Assembly: GCA_964412395.1 (NCBI GenBank)
Contig: CAYPOY010000110.1
Location: 1 to 14,601 of the forward strand
Origin: CAYPOY01 sp964412395
GTDB lineage: Bacteria; Chloroflexota; Anaerolineae; B4-G1
DNA length: 14,601 nucleotides
Direction: 5' to 3'
Position 1 is the first letter of the stretch, and the number at the start of each line of letters is the position of its first letter. Positions 5,440 through 13,003 of this stretch are shown here, piece after piece. The notes under the pieces were generated by a model. It was not told the origin of the DNA and ran no database searches. It saw nothing but the letters and a program-made list of their open reading frames with translations. The translations under genes and the position numbers were made by a program.

Positions 5440-7380
5440 TCACACCGGCACTGGTGCGGGAGGCATATCCAGGGTGGGCTTGCGCCGCTCAGGAATTGGC
5501 CGCACAGCGGGTTGTTTGACATCAGGCACAGGCGGTGGGCCCTCCGGAGCATCTGGCTCCCTCTCGGGGATACCCTCGAACAAAGCGACGAACTCATCCG
5601 CCTCCAGCGTTTCGATCTCTATCAGCCGCTGCGCGATCCGGTCCAATTGCTCCCGATGGCGAGTTAAAACGTCCCTGGCCCGCTCGTGGGCTTCGCGGAC
5701 GATTCCGCGCACCTCACTATCAATTTCCTGCGCAACCGCTTCGCTGTAGTCCCGCTGCTCGCCGATCTCCTTGCCCAGGAAGACCAGTTCCTCTTTTTGA
5801 CCAAAAGTCATCGGCCCTAGCTTATCGCTCATCCCGTAGCGCGTCACCATAGCGCGGGCCAGTTCCGTCACTCGCTCCAGGTCGTTAGACGCCCCCGTAG
5901 TCACATCTCCAAAGACCAACTCCTCGGCTGACCGCCCGCCCAGCGCGAATGCCAGGTCATCCTTGAACTTGGCCCTGCTTAGAATACGCCGTTCCTCCTC
6001 CGGCAATGCCATGGTATAGCCAGAGGTCATCCCACGCGCCACAATGGAGACCTTGTGCACCTGATCACACTCAGGCAGCACGTGGGCCACCACCGCGTGC
6101 CCGGCCTCGTGATAGGCCGTGATGAGTTTCTCCTCGTCAGATATCAAACGGCTCTTGCGCTCTGGCCCGGCGATCACGCGCTCGATCGACTCCTCGAACT
6201 CGGCCATCTCAATGACTTTCTTGTTACGGCGGGCGGCCAGGATGGCAGCCTCGTTGACCAGATTTTCAATGTCGGCCCCCACGAAACCTGGGGTGGCTTT
6301 GGCCAACGTCCTCAGGTCCACATCGCCCAAAGGCTTGCCGCGCACGTGTATTTTCAGAATTCCCTCACGCCCCTTAATATCCGGCCGGTCAAGCACGATG
6401 CGCCGGTCAAAGCGGCCGGGGCGAAGCAGGGCCGGGTCCAAAATATCAGGACGGTTCGTAGCCGCGGTGACGATCACGTTCGTGTCGGTGTCAAAACCGT
6501 CCATCTCGACCAGAATCTGGTTCAACGTCTGCTCTCGCTCGTCGTGAGAACCACCCAGGCCTGCGCCTCGGTGGCGACCAACGGCGTCTATCTCGTCGAG
6601 AAAGATAATGCAAGGACTGTGTCGCTTCGCCTGCTCGAACAGATCACGTACCCTGGATGCCCCCACACCGACGAACATCTCCACGAACTCCGAGCCAGAG
6701 ATGGAGAAGAAGGGCACACCTGCCTCCCCGCTGACCGCCTTGGCCAGGAGCGTCTTGCCCGTGCCAGGTGCCCCCATCAACAGCACACCCTTGGGGATGC
6801 GCGCCCCTAGTTGGACGAACTTCTCCGGTTCCTTGAGGAACTCGACCACTTCGCGCAGTCCCTCCTTCGCCTCTTCCACTCCCGCCACGTCCTCGAAGGT
6901 GACCGACGGCTGATCACCGGTGTACATCCGGGCGCGGCTCTTGCCAAAGGCAAGCGCCTGGTTGTTAGCGCCCTGGAACTGACGCAGCATCATGTAACCA
7001 CCCACCAGCATAGCTACCACCAGCAGGATCGAGCCTCCGGCGCTCAGCAACGTCATCCAATCCGGCGGCTGCACTATCTCAATCTCGACATTCTCCAATT
7101 GCTCCTCGGTGATCCCCAGGTCTCGCAACTGTTCTGTGACTGTGGACTCGGGGCCCTTGTGCGAGACGAGCTCGTCGCCATCTCTAAGTTGAACGAATAG
7201 ATTGTCCAATTCCACACGGATGCTGGTGACATTCCCTTCTCGTACCTGCGCCGCGACATCCGACAACGGCGTCTGCGTGACATCCTGCGCCTGTTGTGAG
7301 TAGACACTATACACCAGAAACACAACAGCCACGAGGATAATCAGATAGATAAACGGACTTCCTCCCGACCTAGGACGCAC
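5440..7380 (-). CDS. ftsH: ATP-dependent zinc metalloprotease FtsH
   Basis: 646 aa from a GTG at 7380. FtsH is a hexameric membrane-bound AAA+ protease that extracts and degrades membrane and regulatory proteins. Order of parts: N-terminal TM (about 10-26), a small extracytoplasmic domain, second TM (about 108-132), AAA+ module with Walker A GAPGTGKT (203-210), pore motif FVGVGA (about 236-241) and Walker B IIFLDE (258-263), SRH arginine region RPGRFDR, then the metalloprotease site HEAGH (424-428) with the third zinc ligand expected in NDLE. The tail is Pro-rich. The start is GTG 7380 because CCTCC on the plus strand (7387-7391) gives GGAGG six bases upstream; a TTG at 7401 would place that Shine-Dalgarno inside the gene. 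It lies 155 bp downstream of the PASTA kinase gene on the same strand, with its own promoter between them. Confidence 0.96.
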   Translation of the reverse strand: MRPRSGGSPFIYLIILVAVVFLVYSVYSQQAQDVTQTPLSDVAAQVREGNVTSIRVELDNLFVQLRDGDELVSHKGPESTVTEQLRDLGITEEQLENVEIEIVQPPDWMTLLSAGGSILLVVAMLVGGYMMLRQFQGANNQALAFGKSRARMYTGDQPSVTFEDVAGVEEAKEGLREVVEFLKEPEKFVQLGARIPKGVLLMGAPGTGKTLLAKAVSGEAGVPFFSISGSEFVEMFVGVGASRVRDLFEQAKRHSPCIIFLDEIDAVGRHRGAGLGGSHDEREQTLNQILVEMDGFDTDTNVIVTAATNRPDILDPALLRPGRFDRRIVLDRPDIKGREGILKIHVRGKPLGDVDLRTLAKATPGFVGADIENLVNEAAILAARRNKKVIEMAEFEESIERVIAGPERKSRLISDEEKLITAYHEAGHAVVAHVLPECDQVHKVSIVARGMTSGYTMALPEEERRILSRAKFKDDLAFALGGRSAEELVFGDVTTGASNDLERVTELARAMVTRYGMSDKLGPMTFGQKEELVFLGKEIGEQRDYSEAVAQEIDSEVRGIVREAHERARDVLTRHREQLDRIAQRLIEIETLEADEFVALFEGIPEREPDAPEGPPPVPDVKQPAVRPIPERRKPTLDMPPAPVPV

Positions 7381-7447
7381 TGTTTTCCTCCGTTCGACCA
7401 AATGCCCTCACCGAAAACCAGAAGACATCGTCTACACTGTTTACACT

Positions 7448-7477
7448 ATTATACCATGCTATACCAGACTGACGCAA
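7448..7477 (-). promoter_or_regulatory. ftsH promoter
   Basis: On the minus strand TTGCGT (plus 7472-7477), 18-bp spacer, TATAAT (plus 7448-7453). The transcript would carry a leader of roughly 60 bases before the GTG at 7380. The motif TATACCA occurs twice nearby (plus 7451-7457 and 7461-7467). Confidence 0.7.
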
Positions 7478-7535
7478 GCGCCATACATTAGAAACATGCT
7501 AGAACGCTACCGTCCCCTCAATGACCCAAAACACC

Positions 7536-9440
7536 TCAATGTTGTATCTCAATCTCAGCAACCAGAATGCTATCCGACTCTACCGTCGCGAAGCCTGCGT
7601 CCACGACCGAAAGTCGGTAGCCGGGCTGCCCTTGAGGGTACATCCCGGTACGCAACTGGTACCGACCTGTCGGCAGATCGGCCGAAATCTTGACCTGGTG
7701 CGGGTCTGCAACCCCCAAACCCGGCACCCACGCCGTGGTGGGGCTAATTGGCTCCACGTCCTGCTGCGCCACCAGGCGACCGTCGGGGTCAATGAGATGC
7801 ACGAACACGACGTTATGTGTGCTGATGGAACGTCGCGCATACCAGCGCAATGTGACCGCGATCACCCCGCCCGGTTGGAACGTCTCCTGCCGCAACTCGG
7901 CGCTTTCCAGCACGACCAGGTCGGCCAGGTTGACCTCGAGCGGGATGGAGACGCCTACACCTCCGCTCACGGTCAGCGTTACCATGTCACCGGCGTAGAC
8001 CGTCATCCCGCGCTCAGGCTCCTGCGCTAACACCATCCCCTCCGGCTGTGTGCTCCACACCTCCTCAATAACGACGCGCAGGTCATCCGACTCGAGACCA
8101 TTCTGCACGATCTCCACCGGATAGCCCACCACGCCAGGCATCGTCAGTTCCCGCCCCAAACCACTCACGATGACAGAAACCTCTGCGCCAGGAGAGACAA
8201 GTTCACCAGGATCCGGGCTCTGTTCGAGCACGATTCCCCTCTCTGTGCCCGGTTCATCGCGCTCCCCCAACAGCACAAAGCGCAACCCCGCCCGTTCTAC
8301 CCTTCTTCTAGCCTCATCAACCGGCATCTTCACCACATCTGGGACAGAGACCAACGGCGCCTCTGACGTCAAGGTGACCAACGGCGTGGACACAGGGGTA
8401 GGCGGCAGGGACGGCAGGGCGGAATAGGCGCGGTAGACCGACAACCACAGCGGGATGAGACCCACCACAGTGACGAACGCAATCACCCCCAGCACCCAGG
8501 TCAGCCTATCGAGAGCTGCTTGCGACGCAGGAGGAGGTTCGGCCTCGGCAGCGTAACCCAGGGGAACGGACGTGGCCGGTGGGCGACCGGGCACCGCAGG
8601 CTGCCATCCGGTCATCTGTTCACTATGCCTGCGGTATTCCTCGAGGATGTGGGCCAACTGCTCAGCGGTACGATAGCGCGCTGATGGCTCCTTGGCCAGC
8701 ACTTTGCGAATGATCCACTCCAGTTGAGACGGCACATAAGGATTGCGGACCGCCAGTGGCGGCGGTTCTTCGCGCATGTGCATCAGAGCCAGTGCTGCCG
8801 GCTTCTCTGCCTGGAAAGGAGGCAACCCTGCCAACATCTCATACATCATAACGCCGATACTATAGACGTCAGATGCTGGGGATGGCGGTTCGCCAGCCGC
8901 CTGCTCAGGCGAAAAGTAGAGGGGACTGCCCCACACCGTCTCTGACTCAGTGATGCCCGACTCAGAAAACGCCCGCGCAATGCCAAAGTCGGTCACCTTA
9001 GCCCGGCCGTCCTTGGTCATCAGCACGTTCTGGGGCTTAATATCGCAGTGAATGATACCCGCCTTGTGCGCGTGCCCTACGCCAGCACAGACCTGGATCG
9101 CAATGTCCAGGGTCTCGTCCACGCTCAAGCGGCCTTTCTGGCGGATCAGTGTTTTCAGATCCTGACCATCCACGTATTCCATCACGATGTAATACCGGTC
9201 ACCATCCCGGCCTACGTCATACACCGTGACGACATTAGGATGATCAAGGTTGGCCGCGGCTCGAGCCTCCCGTTGGAAGCGAGCGAGAAACGCTGGATCG
9301 CTGGCGAACCCCTCGCGCAGCACCTTCACCGCCACCTGACGTCGGAGCAGTGTATCCACACCTCTATATACTACTGCCATCCCACCAGAACCGACCAACT
9401 CCAGCAGGCGATACCGATCGTTGAGCAACACAGACTCCAT
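7536..9440 (-). CDS. PASTA-domain Ser/Thr protein kinase with C-terminal beta-sandwich
   Basis: 634 aa, PknB/PrkC-like. Kinase domain about 10-270: glycine loop VGSGGMAVVY (16-25), Lys39, Glu58, catalytic loop HCDIKPQN (131-138), DFG 151-153, SPEQ 177-180. The catalytic loop has Cys132 where most family members have Arg, making it a non-RD kinase. A Pro/Ala-rich linker (282-305) leads to one TM (about 314-336), then two extracellular PASTA repeats (about 363-427 and 431-493), which in the family bind peptidoglycan fragments or lipid II. The last 130 residues (about 500-634) are not PASTA: with LRWYARR, VFVHLIDPDGRLVAQ and LPTGRYQLRTGMY they resemble a beta-sandwich I know from Chloroflexi surface and glycosyltransferase proteins. 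ATG 9440 has GGAG about 9 bases upstream. Likely a cell-wall-sensing regulator. No terminator was seen before ftsH, so read-through is plausible. Confidence 0.93.
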   Translation of the reverse strand: MESVLLNDRYRLLELVGSGGMAVVYRGVDTLLRRQVAVKVLREGFASDPAFLARFQREARAAANLDHPNVVTVYDVGRDGDRYYIVMEYVDGQDLKTLIRQKGRLSVDETLDIAIQVCAGVGHAHKAGIIHCDIKPQNVLMTKDGRAKVTDFGIARAFSESGITESETVWGSPLYFSPEQAAGEPPSPASDVYSIGVMMYEMLAGLPPFQAEKPAALALMHMREEPPPLAVRNPYVPSQLEWIIRKVLAKEPSARYRTAEQLAHILEEYRRHSEQMTGWQPAVPGRPPATSVPLGYAAEAEPPPASQAALDRLTWVLGVIAFVTVVGLIPLWLSVYRAYSALPSLPPTPVSTPLVTLTSEAPLVSVPDVVKMPVDEARRRVERAGLRFVLLGERDEPGTERGIVLEQSPDPGELVSPGAEVSVIVSGLGRELTMPGVVGYPVEIVQNGLESDDLRVVIEEVWSTQPEGMVLAQEPERGMTVYAGDMVTLTVSGGVGVSIPLEVNLADLVVLESAELRQETFQPGGVIAVTLRWYARRSISTHNVVFVHLIDPDGRLVAQQDVEPISPTTAWVPGLGVADPHQVKISADLPTGRYQLRTGMYPQGQPGYRLSVVDAGFATVESDSILVAEIEIQH

Positions 9441-9546
9441 ATCATCTTACTCCAACAGCAGCCCAACCAGCTCGTAACGCTGTAGTAAACCGTAGTGCGC
9501 AAGACGTAATACGCAGAGTGGGACTAGGTCACGTTTTACGGCTGAT

Positions 9547-9575
9547 ATTGTACTCCAAATCAGCACTGTCGGCAA
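9547..9575 (-). promoter_or_regulatory. Promoter of the PASTA kinase gene
   Basis: On the minus strand TTGCCG (plus 9570-9575), 17-bp spacer, TACAAT (plus 9547-9552). It gives a leader of about 100 bases. Its -35 is only four bases from the -35 of the divergent lipid kinase promoter. Confidence 0.65.
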
Positions 9576-9579
9576 GGAA

Positions 9580-9607
9580 TTGCCAAGAGCAGGAGACATG
9601 CTATAAT
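9580..9607 (+). promoter_or_regulatory. Promoter of the lipid kinase gene, predicting a leaderless mRNA
   Basis: TTGCCA (9580-9585), 16-bp spacer, TATAAT (9602-9607), with an extended -10 TGC at 9599-9601. The expected start site (about 9613-9615) is two to four bases before the ATG at 9617. Confidence 0.75.
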
Positions 9608-9616
9608 CCCAACGGC

Positions 9617-10567
9617 ATGAAGGCCCATTTGATCTACAATCCTACTGCCGGCCCACGGGATGTCCAGCGCGCTCTGAAGCGCGTGCGCTCCCACTTGAGA
9701 CACCGTGGATGGTCGGTTGAGCTGCGACTGACCGAGAAACCCGGCGATGCGATTGCCTTGGCCCACGCGGCAGCTCAGACCGGCTGCGATGTGGCGATAG
9801 TAGCCGGAGGAGATGGCACGATCAACGAAGCAGTCAACGGGTTAGTCGGCACCCAGACAGCAATGGGGGTGCTGCCGGTCGGTACAGGCAATATGTGGGC
9901 CAAACAGTTGGGCATCCCAACCTACACGCTGACCAACCCATTGCGTCTGCACGAAGCGGCAGCCGGGTTGGCCGAGGGAACCATCCGTCTGGTTGATGTC
10001 GGCCAGGTGAACAACCGCTACTTTCTGTGCTGGGCTGGCATCGGCCTGGATGCTCAGGTGACCGCCGAAGTGGAACCACGCCAGCGACACACCAAGCGGT
10101 TGGGTGCGCTGCCCTACGCCATCGCCGCCGTCCTGGTTGCGCGGGAATTTCAGGGCGTGCAGGCACGCGTCTCCCTCGACGGTGGTGTTGTGCGCGGCCG
10201 CACTCTTCTGATCCTGGTGAGCAACATCCAGCAGTACATTGGCGTGCTCAACGTCGCCCGTGAGGCGCGAATAGACGATGGTTTGCTCGACGTCTTCGTC
10301 TTCAAGGGGCTGGGATTCCCCTACGCCGTGCGCCACTTGCTGAAAATCATCAGCCAGCGCTACCTGCAAGACCCTCAGGTTGTGTACCGGCAGATCCGCC
10401 ACATTGAAGTGTGCACCGAATGGGCAATCCCAGTGCAGGTGGACGGTGATCCCATCGGCACCACACCGGTCACACTGAAGGTCGTGCCACTGGCATTGCG
10501 AGTCCTCGTTCCACCCAGCGCCCCACCTGGCTTGTTCACCCCCACTGTCCAAGGAGAGCGATCGTAA
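9617..10567 (+). CDS. Diacylglycerol kinase family lipid kinase (YegS/DgkB-like)
   Basis: 316 aa, soluble catalytic-domain type. These enzymes phosphorylate diacylglycerol or related lipids with ATP, returning diacylglycerol to phospholipid synthesis. Visible signatures: IYNPTAGPR (6-14), the nucleotide-binding GGDGTINEAVNGL (64-76), LPVGTGNMWAKQLGI (86-100), then a C-terminal beta-rich half with LVSNIQQYIG and DDGLLDVFVFKGLG. The start is ATG 9617 because the promoter -10 box at 9602-9607 overlaps any longer reading frame; a GTG at 9518 would lie upstream of the promoter. No Shine-Dalgarno fits between the predicted transcription start and the ATG, so the message seems leaderless. The gene is divergent from the PASTA kinase gene and precedes secG, which has its own promoter. 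Family secure; exact lipid substrate unknown. Confidence 0.88.
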   Translation: MKAHLIYNPTAGPRDVQRALKRVRSHLRHRGWSVELRLTEKPGDAIALAHAAAQTGCDVAIVAGGDGTINEAVNGLVGTQTAMGVLPVGTGNMWAKQLGIPTYTLTNPLRLHEAAAGLAEGTIRLVDVGQVNNRYFLCWAGIGLDAQVTAEVEPRQRHTKRLGALPYAIAAVLVAREFQGVQARVSLDGGVVRGRTLLILVSNIQQYIGVLNVAREARIDDGLLDVFVFKGLGFPYAVRHLLKIISQRYLQDPQVVYRQIRHIEVCTEWAIPVQVDGDPIGTTPVTLKVVPLALRVLVPPSAPPGLFTPTVQGERS

Positions 10568-10657
10568 AACCGCCTTATCAGATGGAGAGTGCGTAAATCG
10601 CTGGTCGTGTACATCATCCTGGCCTCACCTTAGCCTTCTTCTTCCTGTGACGTAACC

Positions 10658-10686
10658 TTGCCGAGAGCCCCATAGTATGCTATAAT
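10658..10686 (+). promoter_or_regulatory. secG promoter
   Basis: TTGCCG (10658-10663), 17 bp, TATAAT (10681-10686), extended -10 TGC (10678-10680). The same TGCTATAATCC core is found in the lipid kinase promoter. The preceding gap (10568-10657) shows no supportable gene. Confidence 0.8.
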
Positions 10687-10712
10687 CCACTTCCAGTTGG
10701 AGGAACGTCAGC

Positions 10713-10937
10713 ATGGGAATTTACCTCAACATTGCCCAAATTATCGTCAGTATCGCATTGGTCGTCGCTATCCTCTTGCAGGTCAGAAACAGTGGCGTGG
10801 GAGGAGTCTTCGGCGGGATGGAAGCCGCCGTCTACAAAACGCGGCGAGGCGTGGAGCGCACACTCTTCAACATCACGGTCGGTCTTTCCATCGCGTTTTT
10901 CCTCATCACCATCCTCAACGTGATCGTCACCGATTAA
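10713..10937 (+). CDS. secG: Preprotein translocase subunit SecG
   Basis: 74 aa, the usual length for SecG, the small partner of SecY and SecE in the inner-membrane export channel. Two hydrophobic helices (about 3-24 and 51-72) enclose the cytosolic loop VRNSGVGGVFGGMEAAVY, whose Gly-rich FGG motif is the family signature, followed by KTRRGVER. The ATG is preceded by GGAGGA at 10699-10704, 8 bases away. It has its own promoter and is followed by a 14-bp stem hairpin, so it looks monocistronic, although the hairpin lacks a strong U tract and leakage into the next gene is possible. Confidence 0.93.
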   Translation: MGIYLNIAQIIVSIALVVAILLQVRNSGVGGVFGGMEAAVYKTRRGVERTLFNITVGLSIAFFLITILNVIVTD

Positions 10938-10957
10938 TCCTGCGGTACATTGACGCG

Positions 10958-10997
10958 AAGGGTGCTTCGGGGATTGCAGCACTCCCGAAGCACCCTT
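10958..10997 (+). terminator. Hairpin after secG
   Basis: AAGGGTGCTTCGGG (10958-10971) pairs perfectly with CCCGAAGCACCCTT (10984-10997), a 14-bp stem with a 12-base loop, 20 bases after the secG stop. Only two Ts follow, so it may be a partial terminator or an mRNA 3'-end stabiliser. Confidence 0.65.
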
Positions 10998-11038
10998 GAC
11001 TTGTCGAAGGATCGCAAACGCGAAGGAGTCTATAGATC

Positions 11039-12718
11039 GTGACCCGTCACATCCGCTGGCAGATCCTCCTCATTCTCCTCGGCGTCGTGCTGGTGGGCAT
11101 CCTGTTGACCTACCTGGCCATCAATTACACCACCGTGCTCCGCCCTGGCCGTGGAGGGACCTACGTTGAAGGTATCGCTGGCTCCCCGCGCTACCTGAAC
11201 CCGCTGTTGAGCGGGTACAACGAGGTTGACCGTGATATCTGTGCCCTGGTGTTCAGCGGTCTGACACGCCTGAATGAGCGCGAAGAAGTGGAGGCCGACC
11301 TGGCCCGCGGATGGGACATCACGCTCGACGGCCTGACGTACACATTCTACCTTCGCTCCAATGCCTATTGGCACGACGGCACCCCTGTAACTGCCGACGA
11401 CATAGTCTTCACCATCGGCCTGCTACAAGACCCCGACTTTCCCGGTCCACCTGATTTGGGCTCCACCGTGTGGCGAACGGTCACAGTCGAGAAAGTAGAT
11501 CGCCGTACAGTACGCTTCACACTGTCCGCACCATACGCCCCGTTCCTCGATTACACCACGGTCGGCATTCTGCCCGCCCATTTATTGAAGGGGATTCGCG
11601 CTGCCGACCTGCCGACAGCGGAATTCAATCTTAACCCCGTCGGGAGCGGCCCTTTCCAACTGGAGGAAATTGAGGTCGAAGGCAACGTAATCACCGCGGT
11701 GGTGCTGGCACAATCTCCCCGTTACTACCGGGCTCGGCCTTATCTGGACCATATCCAATTCCGCTTCTATTCAAGCAATCAGACAGTCTTCAACGCCTAC
11801 GAAGCGGGAGAAGTAGAGGGGATCGCTAAAATAACAGCACCCGATCTGCCGCGCGCACGTGCTTTCCCCAGCCTCAATCTCTTCTCAGCACAAATTGCTG
11901 AATATGGCCTTGTATTCCTCAACCTGAGACGCTCGGATTTGCCGTTCTTCCAGGAGCCAGAGGTGCGACAGGCACTACTGTACACGCTCGACCGGCAGCA
12001 GATCATTGACGACGTGCTGGAGGGCCAGGCGTTGGTCGCCCACGGCCCGTTGATCCCCGGCACCTGGGCATACAAGAGCGATATCCCTCGCTACGAACAC
12101 GACCTGGAAAGGGCCAATGGACTGCTGAACAATGCCGGATGGATACAACGGGCGGCAGACGGTGGTTGGCGGGGCAAGGGTGGGCAGCGGCTGGCATTCA
12201 CGCTGCTGACCTCGAGTGAGCCAGAAAGAATAGGAATCGCCCGGATGCTCGCCGAGCAATGGGCAGCCATCGGGATCACAGTTACGGTCGAGGCCGCTTC
12301 GCCGTTGGAGGTGCGTGAGGCACTGGAGAAGCGCGAATTCGAAGCGATCCTCGTCCACCTGGCCATGCCTGGCGACCCCGACCCCTATCCCCTCTGGCAC
12401 GAAACGCAGGCCGAAAGCGGGCAAAACTTCGCCGGATTCGTCCATCGCCGCATCAGCGAAGTCATCGAACAGGCGCGGGTCACCGTCAACCGCGAAAGGC
12501 GTCAGGAATTATATTACGAGTTTCAGGAAATCTTCGCCCAGGAAGTGCCCGCGCTGCTGCTCTACGTGCCGGTTTACACCTATGGTGTGGATGAGCGTAT
12601 TCACGACTTACAGATCGGCCCCTTAATGGACCCATCCGACCGCTTTCGCACCATCTCTGATTGGTGGATCGTTCCACGCCGCGTTTTCGTAAGCGAGTCG
12701 GAGGCCAGTCACCCTTGA
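11039..12718 (+). CDS. Family-5 (DppA/OppA-type) extracellular solute-binding protein, N-terminally anchored
   Basis: 559 aa. Family SBP_bac_5 proteins bind peptides, nickel or sugars outside the membrane and hand them to an ABC importer. Family features: N-terminal fold with PRYLNPLLSGYNEVDRDI, LVFSGLTRLNE, a YTFYLRSNAYWHDGTPVTADDIVFT segment (broken here as YTFYLRSNAYW and HDGTPVTADDIVFT), NPVGSGPFQ, and a C-terminal lobe with RQALLYTLDRQQI. The N terminus has one hydrophobic helix (about 8-30) after MTRHIRW, with no lipobox cysteine, so it appears held by an uncleaved anchor rather than as a lipoprotein. No permease or ATPase genes are nearby. The GTG start has GGAG 10 bases upstream. No clear own promoter; it may depend on read-through from secG. 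The TGA stop overlaps the -35 box of the tRNA-Leu promoter. Ligand unknown. Confidence 0.88.
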   Translation: MTRHIRWQILLILLGVVLVGILLTYLAINYTTVLRPGRGGTYVEGIAGSPRYLNPLLSGYNEVDRDICALVFSGLTRLNEREEVEADLARGWDITLDGLTYTFYLRSNAYWHDGTPVTADDIVFTIGLLQDPDFPGPPDLGSTVWRTVTVEKVDRRTVRFTLSAPYAPFLDYTTVGILPAHLLKGIRAADLPTAEFNLNPVGSGPFQLEEIEVEGNVITAVVLAQSPRYYRARPYLDHIQFRFYSSNQTVFNAYEAGEVEGIAKITAPDLPRARAFPSLNLFSAQIAEYGLVFLNLRRSDLPFFQEPEVRQALLYTLDRQQIIDDVLEGQALVAHGPLIPGTWAYKSDIPRYEHDLERANGLLNNAGWIQRAADGGWRGKGGQRLAFTLLTSSEPERIGIARMLAEQWAAIGITVTVEAASPLEVREALEKREFEAILVHLAMPGDPDPYPLWHETQAESGQNFAGFVHRRISEVIEQARVTVNRERRQELYYEFQEIFAQEVPALLLYVPVYTYGVDERIHDLQIGPLMDPSDRFRTISDWWIVPRRVFVSESEASHP

Positions 12719-12742
12719 CAACACAGGCATTTGGTGTAAAAT
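12715..12742 (+). promoter_or_regulatory. tRNA-Leu promoter
   Basis: TTGACA (12715-12720), 16 bp, TAAAAT (12737-12742). The -35 overlaps the stop codon of the solute-binding protein gene. The tRNA begins about 22 bases after the predicted start site. Confidence 0.75.
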
Positions 12743-12770
12743 AATAACCGCTCCAGCCAGCAGTATACCA

Positions 12771-12855
12771 GCCGAAGTGGCGGAACAGGCAGACGCGCTG
12801 CGTTCAGGGCGCAGTGGGCTTTGTGCCCATGTGGGTTCAACTCCCACCTTCGGCA
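12771..12855 (+). tRNA. tRNA-Leu (anticodon CAG)
   Basis: 85 bases. Acceptor arms GCCGAAG (12771-12777) and CTTCGGC (12848-12854) pair perfectly, discriminator A12855. Anticodon stem CTGCG/CGCAG with loop TTCAGGG gives anticodon CAG, reading CUG. A long variable arm (TGGGC...GCCCA) marks it as class II. T arm GTGGG-TTCAACT-CCCAC. CCA is not fully encoded: CCT follows. Confidence 0.95.
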
Positions 12856-12861
12856 CCTTTC

Positions 12862-12890
12862 CCGAGGCAGAACATCTGCCTCGGTTTTTT
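12862..12890 (+). terminator. Rho-independent terminator after tRNA-Leu
   Basis: CCGAGGCAG (12862-12870) pairs with CTGCCTCGG (12876-12884), followed by six Ts. This is the most canonical terminator in the window. Confidence 0.92.
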
Positions 12891-12921
12891 GTGCCAACAC
12901 CGAAACGAGTTGCTGAGCGAC

Positions 12922-12950
12922 TTGACGTTAGACAAAAAACAGGGTATCAT
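12922..12950 (+). promoter_or_regulatory. Promoter of the FtsB/DivIC-like gene
   Basis: TTGACG (12922-12927), 17 bp, TATCAT (12945-12950). Predicted start near 12957 gives a leader of about 47 bases containing AAGGAGG. Confidence 0.75.
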
Positions 12951-13003
12951 AAAAATAGTTATTGCCGTATCCTGACATCGAACCTGCACCAAGGAGGTGT
13001 CGC

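Noticed and set aside
6055..6810. Long plus-strand open frame (251 aa) inside ftsH
   Set aside because: It is antisense to the conserved AAA+ and protease region of ftsH, shows no domain, and has no ribosome site; it is a GC-driven shadow.
9518..9616. GTG extension of the lipid kinase gene
   Set aside because: The extension would include the promoter -35 and -10 boxes and precede the normal family start at IYNPTAGP.
10589..10633. Short hydrophobic frame before secG (starts MRKSLVVYIILA)
   Set aside because: Only 14 codons, ribosome site too close to the GTG; a one-base change would extend it slightly, but there is not enough to call a gene or remnant.
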